A stretch of DNA of 12,668 bases from CAYXXN01 sp964469055 (GTDB lineage Bacteria > Acidobacteriota > Thermoanaerobaculia > Multivoradales > JAHEKO01): NCBI GenBank assembly GCA_964469055.1, contig CAYXXN010000078.1, positions 1 to 12,668 on the forward strand, written 5' to 3'. The notes beneath the pieces are model-generated. The model had not been told where the DNA came from. It was given only the letters and a program-made list of their open reading frames with translations, and did no database searches. The stretch's first letter is position 1; the number at the start of each line of letters is the position of its first letter. The translations under genes and the position numbers were made by a program. Of the stretch, positions 8,241 to 12,668 are shown piece after piece.

Positions 8241-9140
8241 ATGGCCGCTCCGCTGCGCCGGCGTCTGCGGACCGCCGCCTTCCGCATGCTCATCCCCGGC
8301 CTGGGCGCGTTGCTGGCGCCGCTGCCCTTCGCCGCCGTTCTCGCCTGCGGCCGCGGCGCGGCGCGCCTCCTTTGGCACACCAACGGCCGCGAGCGACGGC
8401 GGATGCTCGAGCACCTGGCGGTCGCCTTTCCCGAGCTCTCCGCCGAGGAGCGCCGCCGGCTCGCCCGGCGCTCGGCGCTCCACCACGGCATGAACCTGGC
8501 CGAGAACCTCCACCTGCTGTGGTGGGAGCCGCAACGCATCCTGCCGCGGGTCGCCGTCGAAGGCTGGGAGGAGGTCGCCGGGCTGCACGCCGCCGGCCGC
8601 CGCATCCTGTTGCTCATGAGTCACTGCGGCAATTGGGAGCTGCCGGCGGCCGTGGTGCCGGCCCGCGGCCTGCCGATCCTCGGCCTCGGCCGCGGGCTCG
8701 ACGATCCCGCGCTGCACGATGCCGTCGTGCGGCTGCGCACCCGACTCGGCGGCGTCACCATCGTGCGCGGCGGCGCCGACTCGGCGGCGCAGCTGCGGCG
8801 GGCCCTGCGCGGCGAGGGGGCGCTCGCCCTGTTCATCGACCAGGACACCAAGGTCGAGGGTACCTGGGTGCCGTTCTTCGGGCGCCCGGCCTACACGCCC
8901 TTGGCCGCCGCCCAGCTCGGCTTGCGCCACCGGATGGCCGCCGTGCCGACCTTCATGGAGCGGCTCGCCGACGGCACGCATCTGTGCCGCTTCCTTCCCG
9001 CCCTCGACCTGCCGCCCGACCCGGTCGCGGCCACGGCTCTGATGACGCGGTCGATCGAGGAGCACATCCGCCGCCGCCCGGAGCAGTGGGTCTGGATGCA
9101 CCGCCGCTGGCGCCGGCAGCCGCCGTCGGAAGCGAGCTAG
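8241..9140 (+). CDS. lpxL: Lipid A biosynthesis acyltransferase, LpxL/LpxM (HtrB) family
   Basis: This family transfers an acyl chain from acyl-ACP to Kdo-bearing lipid A precursor at the inner face of the cytoplasmic membrane. The protein has 299 residues with one N-terminal hydrophobic segment (~15-37) for membrane attachment. The catalytic HX4E motif is seen in SHCGNWE (His128, Glu133). Other family marks are NLHLLWW at 89-95, FIDQDTKVEGTWVPFFGRPA (Asp-Gln-Asp then FFGRPA), and the ending QWVWMHRRWRRQP. Start choice: ATG at 8241, 10 bp after kdsC, with only a weak GGGCTCGGG ahead. It is the last gene of the Kdo operon; its substrate needs Kdo, which explains the linkage. Which acyl position it fills, and whether the symbol lpxL or lpxM fits, cannot be told. 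A phosphatidylinositol mannoside acyltransferase of the same fold is unlikely in this LPS context. Confidence 0.88.
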   Translation: MAAPLRRRLRTAAFRMLIPGLGALLAPLPFAAVLACGRGAARLLWHTNGRERRRMLEHLAVAFPELSAEERRRLARRSALHHGMNLAENLHLLWWEPQRILPRVAVEGWEEVAGLHAAGRRILLLMSHCGNWELPAAVVPARGLPILGLGRGLDDPALHDAVVRLRTRLGGVTIVRGGADSAAQLRRALRGEGALALFIDQDTKVEGTWVPFFGRPAYTPLAAAQLGLRHRMAAVPTFMERLADGTHLCRFLPALDLPPDPVAATALMTRSIEEHIRRRPEQWVWMHRRWRRQPPSEAS

Positions 9141-9145
9141 GCGGC

Positions 9146-9907
9146 TCAGCCCCGCGGCGCCACGAGGACCGCCGCTCCGACGCCCAACAGGTACAGCGCG
9201 ATCGTCGGCAGGGCGAAGAGGCACAGGTTGACGACGTCGGGGGTCGGCGTGATCAAGGCGGCGGCCACGAAGATGAGAAGCACCGCCCAGCGGAAGTTGC
9301 GCATCAGGAAGCCGGGGGTGACGACCCCGAGCCGGGCGAGGAGCGCGATCAGGACGGGGAGTTCGAACATCACTCCCAGGCCCAGGATCACGTAGAGCAG
9401 GAAACGGAAGTAGCGGTCGGCGGTGATCATCGGCTCGAAGGCCGCGCCGACGTTGAGCAGGAACTCGATGGCGAAGGGAAAGGCGACCGCGTAGGCGAAG
9501 ACCCCCCCGGCGACGAAGAAGAACGTCGCGCAGAAAACGAACGGCAGCGCGTAACGCTTCTCGCGACGGTAAAGCGCCGGCGCTACGAAGCGCCAGAGCT
9601 GGTAGAAGACGAGCGGCGAGGCCACGAAGAGGGCCGCCAGGGCCGCCATCTTGAAATAGAGGAGGAAGGGGTCGGTCACCCCGAGGAAGACGAGCCGGCT
9701 GCCCGGTGGCAACACCCTGTAGATCGGCCGCGCCAGCAGTTCGGCCAGCGGCTCGCGGAAAGCCCAACAGCCGGCGAAGGCGAGGCCGACCGCGACCAGC
9801 GAGACGAGGATCCGGCGGCGCAGCTCCTCCAGGTGCTCGAGGAGGCTCATCTTGGGGAGATCTTCCGGCGCTGGGGCCGGCCGGAGTTGGGGCTCGGCGG
9901 CGGTCAC
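9146..9907 (-). CDS. tatC: Sec-independent protein translocase subunit TatC
   Basis: TatC is the multi-spanning receptor of the Tat pathway, which exports folded proteins with twin-arginine signal peptides. The protein has 253 residues and about six membrane segments (near 33-50, 83-105, 119-145, 165-190, 205-221 and 225-250). Family marks include LLEHLEELRRR at 22-32, the periplasmic P-containing loop after the first helix, SPLVFYQLWRFVAPAL at 97-112, YRREKR at 113-118, GLGVMFELPV with Glu182, and ITPTPDV at 219-225. The chosen start is the GTG at 9907, which overlaps the tatA stop by four bases; an internal ATG at 9850 (Met20) just before LLEHLEELR is the alternative. The frame is open further upstream, but that part is only tatA read in another frame. 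The stop lies 5 bp from the stop of the convergent lpxL-like gene, leaving no room for a terminator. Confidence 0.95.
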   Translation of the reverse strand: MTAAEPQLRPAPAPEDLPKMSLLEHLEELRRRILVSLVAVGLAFAGCWAFREPLAELLARPIYRVLPPGSRLVFLGVTDPFLLYFKMAALAALFVASPLVFYQLWRFVAPALYRREKRYALPFVFCATFFFVAGGVFAYAVAFPFAIEFLLNVGAAFEPMITADRYFRFLLYVILGLGVMFELPVLIALLARLGVVTPGFLMRNFRWAVLLIFVAAALITPTPDVVNLCLFALPTIALYLLGVGAAVLVAPRG

Positions 9908-10140
9908 ACCTGCGGTCCCCGCGTCGCCTCCGAGGGGCGCTGCGGCTCTTCCTCGACCTCGCGCTCGAGCTGCCCGATCTCGCGCTCGACCGAGCGCTTG
10001 AGATCGCTCGTCGCGCGGCGGAACTCGCGCAGCGTCCTGCCCAGCGTGCGGCCCACCTCCGGCAGGCGCTTGGGCCCGAAGACGAGGAGCGCCAGGGCGA
10101 GGATGAAGAGGATCTCCGCGAAGCCCAGCGAGCCGAACAT
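9904..10140 (-). CDS. tatA: Sec-independent protein translocase subunit TatA
   Basis: TatA oligomers form the Tat translocation element at the cytoplasmic membrane. The protein is 78 residues: a short N-terminal transmembrane helix (GFAEILFILALALLVFG, ~6-22), the FGPKRLPEVGR hinge at 21-31, an amphipathic helix (TLGRTLREFRRATSDLKRSV), and an acidic tail rich in Glu. The FGPKRLPE hinge and length place it in TatA/TatE; TatB-like features are not clear, though TatA and TatB are hard to separate by sequence alone. It precedes tatC with a 4-bp stop/start overlap, so this locus looks like a two-gene TatAC unit. The ATG at 10140 is fixed by the very short N-terminus before the helix. It lies only 29 bp from the divergent protease start and has no Shine-Dalgarno. 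Confidence 0.92.
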   Translation of the reverse strand: MFGSLGFAEILFILALALLVFGPKRLPEVGRTLGRTLREFRRATSDLKRSVEREIGQLEREVEEEPQRPSEATRGPQV

Positions 10141-10146
10141 GGGGCG

Positions 10147-10152
10147 ATGATA
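10147..10152 (-). promoter_or_regulatory. -10-like element of tatAC, predicted leaderless
   Basis: On the minus strand TATCAT (10152 to 10147) matches the -10 consensus at five of six positions and lies 6 nt before the tatA ATG, placing the predicted transcription start on the start codon itself. The -35 region would lie inside the first codons of the divergent protease gene and is weak (GGCGCA at 10176 to 10171). Confidence 0.45.
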
Positions 10153-10153
10153 C

Positions 10154-10162
10154 TGCTACACT
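10154..10162 (+). promoter_or_regulatory. Extended -10-like element of the S41 protease gene, predicted leaderless
   Basis: TGCTACACT (10154-10162) reads as an extended -10: TG, one base, then TACACT (four of six). Its expected transcription start is 10169, one base before the ATG at 10170. The -35 (CGAACA at 10134-10139, spacer 17) is weak. No Shine-Dalgarno is present. Confidence 0.45.
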
Positions 10163-10169
10163 CGCCGCC

Positions 10170-11777
10170 ATGCGCCGGCCCTGGCGGATCGCCGCCGCCG
10201 CCGTCTTCGTCGCCGCCCTCGTGGCGAGCGGCCTCTTCGGGGACCGCCTCCTCGCCTTGAACGACGAGGCCCGGCAGCGGCTGCGGCTGTTCACCGAGCT
10301 GGTCGCCGCCGCCCACGATGCCTACGCCGTTCCCGTGGCCTACGAGGAGGTCGTCAACGCCTCGATCCAGGGGATGATCCGCACCCTCGACCCGCACACG
10401 GCGTTCCTCACCGCCGACGCCTACGACTCGATGCGCGACAAGCAGGAGAGCACGTTCTCCGGGCTCGGCATCCTGGTCGGCATCCGCGACGGCAAGCTGA
10501 CGGTGATCACACCGCTCGAGGGCACGCCGGCCTCGCGCATGGGGATCCGCGCCGGCGACGTCATCAGCACGATCGAGGGCGAGCCCACCGAAACGCTGTC
10601 CATCGACGAGGCCGTGCGCCGCCTCAAGGGACCGAAGGGCACGAGCGTCAGCATCGAGGTCGCGCGCCGCGGCTTGCCTGATCTGCTCGAGATCGACATC
10701 GTGCGCGAGGAGATCCCGCAGACCTCCGTGCGCTACGCCTACATGCTCACGCCGGAGGTGGGCTACGTCTCGCTCACCGACTTCAACCGCGGCACCGGAC
10801 AAGAGATGGAGCGCACGCTCGAAGGGCTGCGCGGCCAGGGCATGAAGCGTCTGCTCCTCGACCTGCGCGCCAACGGCGGCGGACTCCTCGACCAGGCGAT
10901 CGCGGTTTCCAACCTGTTCGTGCCGGCGGGCACCAAGATCGTCGAGACCCGCGGGCGGACGCGCGAGTCCTTCCAGGACTTCCACGCTTCCGCCGGCCGG
11001 CGGGCGCCGACCATGCCGCTCGTCGTCCTGGTCGGCGACGGCACCGCATCGGCGGCGGAGATCCTCGCCGGTGCGGTCCAGGACCACGACCTCGGCGTCG
11101 TTGTCGGCACCCCGACCTGGGGCAAGGGCTTGGTGCAGACCGTCTACGCGCTCGGCTACGGCAATGGCCTGTCGGTCACCACCGCCAAGTACTACACGCC
11201 CTCGGGCCGCCTCATCCAGCGCGACTTCTCCGACTGGTTCCGCTACCAGTACGACGAGCGCGAGCCCACGCCGCCCGCGGCCAGCGAGCAGGAGACGTTC
11301 TACACCGACCTCGGCCGCAAGGTGTACGGCGGGGGTGGCATCAACCCGGACGTGACGGTCGATCCGGCAGAGCTCGCGCCGGTGCTCCAGTACCTGCTCG
11401 CCCGCAACGCCTTCTTCAACTTCGCCGTCGAGGAGACCAACCGGCAGCACCTCCCCGACCCCTCCTGGCGGCCGGACGAGGCGACCTTGGAGCGCTTCCG
11501 GCAGTGGCTCGTATCCCAGGAGATCATCGCCGCCGCCGACCTGGAGGAGGGCCTCGCCGAGGTCGACAACCGCGAGGCGGCGAGGCGCTACCTCGCCGCC
11601 GAGTTCCTCGGTGCCGAGTTCGGTATCGAGGCCCGCCACCAGGTGCTGGTCGCGGCCGACAACCAAGTCGAGACGGCCTTGGCGCAGTTCGAGGTCGCGG
11701 CCAACCTGCTGGCCGAGCGCGAGCGCCTGCGCGACACCGAGCCGCTCGCCGGAACCGCCGTCGGCAGCCTCAACTGA
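10170..11777 (+). CDS. ctpA: Carboxy-terminal processing serine protease, S41 family
   Basis: C-terminal processing proteases trim or degrade envelope proteins in the periplasm with a Ser-Lys dyad. The protein has 535 residues. Domains in order: N-terminal signal or anchor helix (IAAAAVFVAALVASGLFG, 7-24), the S41 N-terminal helices with MIRTLDPHTAFLTADAYDSM at 69-88, a PDZ domain (~95-168, with TPLEGTPASRMGIRAGDVI), and the protease core. The oxyanion motif is DLRANGGGLLDQA at 231-243, the nucleophile is Ser294 in GDGTASAAEILAGAVQD and the general base is Lys319 in GTPTWGKGLVQT, 25 residues apart as in the CtpA group. A GGINPDV tail motif follows near 391-397. A further ~140 residues, mostly helical, extend beyond the core and are longer than in minimal members. 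The ATG start is supported by the signal sequence. It is convergent with the sigma factor gene, overlapping its last 8 bp. Confidence 0.93.
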   Translation: MRRPWRIAAAAVFVAALVASGLFGDRLLALNDEARQRLRLFTELVAAAHDAYAVPVAYEEVVNASIQGMIRTLDPHTAFLTADAYDSMRDKQESTFSGLGILVGIRDGKLTVITPLEGTPASRMGIRAGDVISTIEGEPTETLSIDEAVRRLKGPKGTSVSIEVARRGLPDLLEIDIVREEIPQTSVRYAYMLTPEVGYVSLTDFNRGTGQEMERTLEGLRGQGMKRLLLDLRANGGGLLDQAIAVSNLFVPAGTKIVETRGRTRESFQDFHASAGRRAPTMPLVVLVGDGTASAAEILAGAVQDHDLGVVVGTPTWGKGLVQTVYALGYGNGLSVTTAKYYTPSGRLIQRDFSDWFRYQYDEREPTPPAASEQETFYTDLGRKVYGGGGINPDVTVDPAELAPVLQYLLARNAFFNFAVEETNRQHLPDPSWRPDEATLERFRQWLVSQEIIAAADLEEGLAEVDNREAARRYLAAEFLGAEFGIEARHQVLVAADNQVETALAQFEVAANLLAERERLRDTEPLAGTAVGSLN

Positions 11778-12435
11778 GGGCGCCCGCCGGCCCGGCCGCC
11801 AAGCGACGCCGCGGCACGACCACGCCGTGCGCCGCCAGGCGCCGCCGACTGCGATGGACGAGCGAGTCGACGCGCCCCGGGGTGAGGCCGGCGCCCAGCC
11901 GGCGACAGATCTCGGGGCTCGACCAGTCCTCGATCACGGCCAGGTAGAGGATCGTCAATTCCCGCCCCGCGGCGCGCCGGCCAAGCACCGCCCGGCACCC
12001 GGCGAGGAACCGCCGGCCCGCCTCGGCGCGCTCCGCGCAGCGCTCGGGTGAGGGGCGGGAGCAGGCGAGGTGACTCAGGGTCTCGCCGGCTCCGCACTCA
12101 CGGAGGAGTCCCCCACCCCGCTTCTCGGCCATCGTGGCCCGCACCGCGTCGCGCACCACGCGCTCGGCGATCCGCGCCAGGTAGGCCCGCACCTCCTGCT
12201 CGGTGCACCCGCGGCACTGCCGCAGGGCACGAGCGTCATGCTCCAGCAGCTTGCAATAGACCTCTTGCCGCAGGTCCTCGCGGTCGTGTCCCGCGGCGCC
12301 CCGGCCGCAGCGCCGGAGCCCCCTGGAGACACCCTTCTCGATCGCCTCAGTGAACCGCTCCAACAACTCCCGCCACGGCTCGTCGCGCCGCGACGCCGCG
12401 CACTCCTCGATCAACTGACAAACCTCGGTCGACAT
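11770..12435 (-). CDS. Cysteine-rich ECF-type RNA polymerase sigma factor
   Basis: Small sigma-70 family factors direct RNA polymerase to a limited regulon. The protein has 221 residues. Region 2 is recognisable at ~48-106: GHDREDLRQEVYCKLLEHD, then RAYLARIAERVVRDAVRATM, the usual core-binding and -10-recognition helices. Region 4 is at ~158-202: REL, LAVIEDWSSPEICRRLGAG and VDSLVHRSRRRLA, a helix-turn-helix. Eleven cysteines occur (6, 12, 43, 61, 74, 77, 114, 125, 133, 147, 177), including CRGC at 74-77; most ECF factors have few. Thiol or metal sensing is possible but unproven. No anti-sigma gene lies next to it. The ATG at 12435 has AAAGGAG at 12460-12454 region-equivalent spacing and is preceded by a 10-bp inverted repeat that includes it. 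The frame stays open to 12561, but that part is better read as the leader. It overlaps the ctpA 3' end by 8 bp. Confidence 0.82.
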   Translation of the reverse strand: MSTEVCQLIEECAASRRDEPWRELLERFTEAIEKGVSRGLRRCGRGAAGHDREDLRQEVYCKLLEHDARALRQCRGCTEQEVRAYLARIAERVVRDAVRATMAEKRGGGLLRECGAGETLSHLACSRPSPERCAERAEAGRRFLAGCRAVLGRRAAGRELTILYLAVIEDWSSPEICRRLGAGLTPGRVDSLVHRSRRRLAAHGVVVPRRRLAAGPAGALS

Positions 12436-12465
12436 CCTCCGCTCCTTTCGGAAATGGAGCGGAGG
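12436..12465 (-). promoter_or_regulatory. Hairpin sequestering the sigma factor ribosome binding site
   Basis: A perfect 10-bp inverted repeat (12436-12445 with 12456-12465) encloses a 10-nt loop; two more A-T pairs can form inside after one mismatch. In the minus-strand RNA the 3' arm is GGAGCGGAGG, directly before the ATG at 12435, so the Shine-Dalgarno is fully paired. This layout fits translational control, for example by temperature, ligand or protein. Sequence shows the repeat; function is inferred. Confidence 0.7.
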
Positions 12466-12484
12466 TGCGGCGAGCGATCGGCTA

Positions 12485-12516
12485 GAAAAGCGAACGCCGG
12501 GCCGCAGGGCCCGGCG
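12485..12516 (-). terminator. GC-rich hairpin with T-rich tail, terminator or attenuator
   Basis: A 9-bp perfect stem (12495-12503 with 12508-12516) with a 4-nt loop is followed on the minus strand by TTCGCTTTTC (12494-12485). It resembles an intrinsic terminator with an interrupted T tract. It could end rpmG transcription, or, if the promoter at 12532-12561 is used, act as an attenuator within the sigma factor leader. Confidence 0.5.
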
Positions 12517-12531
12517 ACGACAAGCGAGACG

Positions 12532-12561
12532 TTTATAGCACGCCTCGGGCTCCCGAGGCAA
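12532..12561 (-). promoter_or_regulatory. Candidate promoter for the sigma factor gene
   Basis: On the minus strand TTGCCT (12561 to 12556) and TATAAA (12537 to 12532) are 18 bp apart and match the -35 and -10 consensus at four and five positions. Transcription would start near 12525, giving a leader of about 90 nt that holds both hairpins. Confidence 0.5.
12542..12559. repeat. 8-bp inverted repeat between the -35 and -10 boxes
   Basis: GCCTCGGG and CCCGAGGC flank two bases (12542-12549, 12552-12559). The repeat covers most of the spacer of the candidate promoter and part of its -35 box, as an operator might. It begins 9 bp after the rpmG stop, so it may instead be a 3' end hairpin of rpmG, although no T tract follows. 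Confidence 0.5.
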
Positions 12562-12568
12562 GCCTGCC

Positions 12569-12668
12569 CTAGCGCAGCTTCTCTTCGACGAACTCGACGT
12601 GCTTCCTGATCTTCTTGTCGTACTTCTTGAAGGTCAGCTTGCCGGTGGCGAGTTTCTTGTTCTTGGTC
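12569..12668 (-). CDS. rpmG: 50S ribosomal protein L33, 5' end outside window
   Basis: The last 32 residues of L33, a small protein of the large ribosomal subunit, can be read: TKNKKLATGKLTFKKYDKKI and then RKHVEFVEEKLR before the stop. The pattern TKNK..., a Lys-rich strand, KYD and RKHV matches the E. coli protein (KKFDPVVRQHV). The two cysteine pairs of zinc-binding L33 are not present in the visible part, so it is the zinc-independent form. The gene runs off the window's right edge. In many bacteria tRNA-Trp and secE-nusG follow rpmG; here a sigma factor gene follows instead. Confidence 0.9.
   Translation of the reverse strand, partial: TKNKKLATGKLTFKKYDKKIRKHVEFVEEKLR

Noticed and set aside
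9908..10294. N-terminal extension of the tatC frame
   Set aside because: The region is tatA and the ctpA start in another frame; the extension has no TatC similarity and the GTG at 9907 gives the usual length.
8019..11666. Very long open reading frame of 1215 codons on the minus strand
   Set aside because: It runs antisense or out of frame through kdsC, the lpxL-like gene, tatC, tatA and ctpA, all of which have clear motifs. Long antisense frames are expected at this GC content, and its translation is low in complexity and shows no domain.
12542..12559. Intrinsic terminator of rpmG at the 8-bp inverted repeat
   Set aside because: The 2-nt loop (4 nt if the closing pair opens) and the lack of a T tract on the minus strand make it a poor terminator; the hairpin at 12495-12516 is the better candidate.
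12436..12561. 42-residue N-terminal extension of the sigma factor from an ATG at 12561
   Set aside because: The stretch contains two hairpins and the Shine-Dalgarno of the ATG at 12435, and the extra residues do not fit a sigma factor N-terminus.

Overview
The window is a very GC-rich (roughly 70%), gene-dense chromosomal segment from a Gram-negative, diderm bacterium. The evidence for two membranes is direct: a LolA lipoprotein carrier, a complete CMP-Kdo pathway for lipopolysaccharide, and a lipid A type acyltransferase. The kdsB-pyrG-kdsA-kdsD-kdsC order is of the kind found in Acidobacteriota and in delta-proteobacterial lineages such as Geobacter. I favour an Acidobacteriota-like organism, but the sequence alone does not settle this. 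Nothing looks mobile: there is no transposase, integrase, tRNA, rRNA or CRISPR array. No gene-free stretch reaches 300 bases; the longest is 133 bp, before the sigma factor gene.

Layout: (1) 1-2345, plus strand: 3' part of lolA, a small secreted two-domain protein, and a long-chain polyprenyl diphosphate synthase. (2) 2268-3395, minus strand: a membrane-anchored protein resembling the non-catalytic N-terminal modules of alpha-L-rhamnosidases; its 3' end overlaps the polyprenyl synthase gene by 78 bp. (3) 3462-9140, plus strand: a compact operon kdsB-pyrG-kdsA-kdsD-kdsC-lpxL-like. Most of its genes overlap by 4-25 bp or sit 2-10 bp apart. (4) 9146-10140, minus strand: tatA-tatC. (5) 10170-11777, plus strand: a carboxy-terminal processing protease (S41). 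(6) 11770-12435, minus strand: a cysteine-rich ECF-type sigma factor behind a structured leader. (7) 12569-12668, minus strand: the 3' end of rpmG (ribosomal protein L33).

The central operon joins up as a pathway. KdsD makes arabinose-5-phosphate, KdsA condenses it with phosphoenolpyruvate, KdsC removes the phosphate, PyrG supplies CTP and KdsB makes CMP-Kdo. The acyltransferase acts later, on the Kdo-bearing lipid A precursor. LolA, Tat and the S41 protease add envelope export and maintenance.

The most interesting signals are regulatory. The ribosome binding site of the sigma factor lies in a perfect 10-bp inverted repeat next to the ATG, behind a second GC-rich hairpin with a T-rich tail. 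At both divergent junctions, -10-like hexamers sit 3-9 nt before start codons that lack a Shine-Dalgarno, which suggests leaderless mRNAs. A run of A/T-ending codons in kdsD comes just before an internal ATG at the boundary between its SIS and CBS domains. I see no clear undescribed multi-gene system; most genes are recognisable housekeeping or envelope families.
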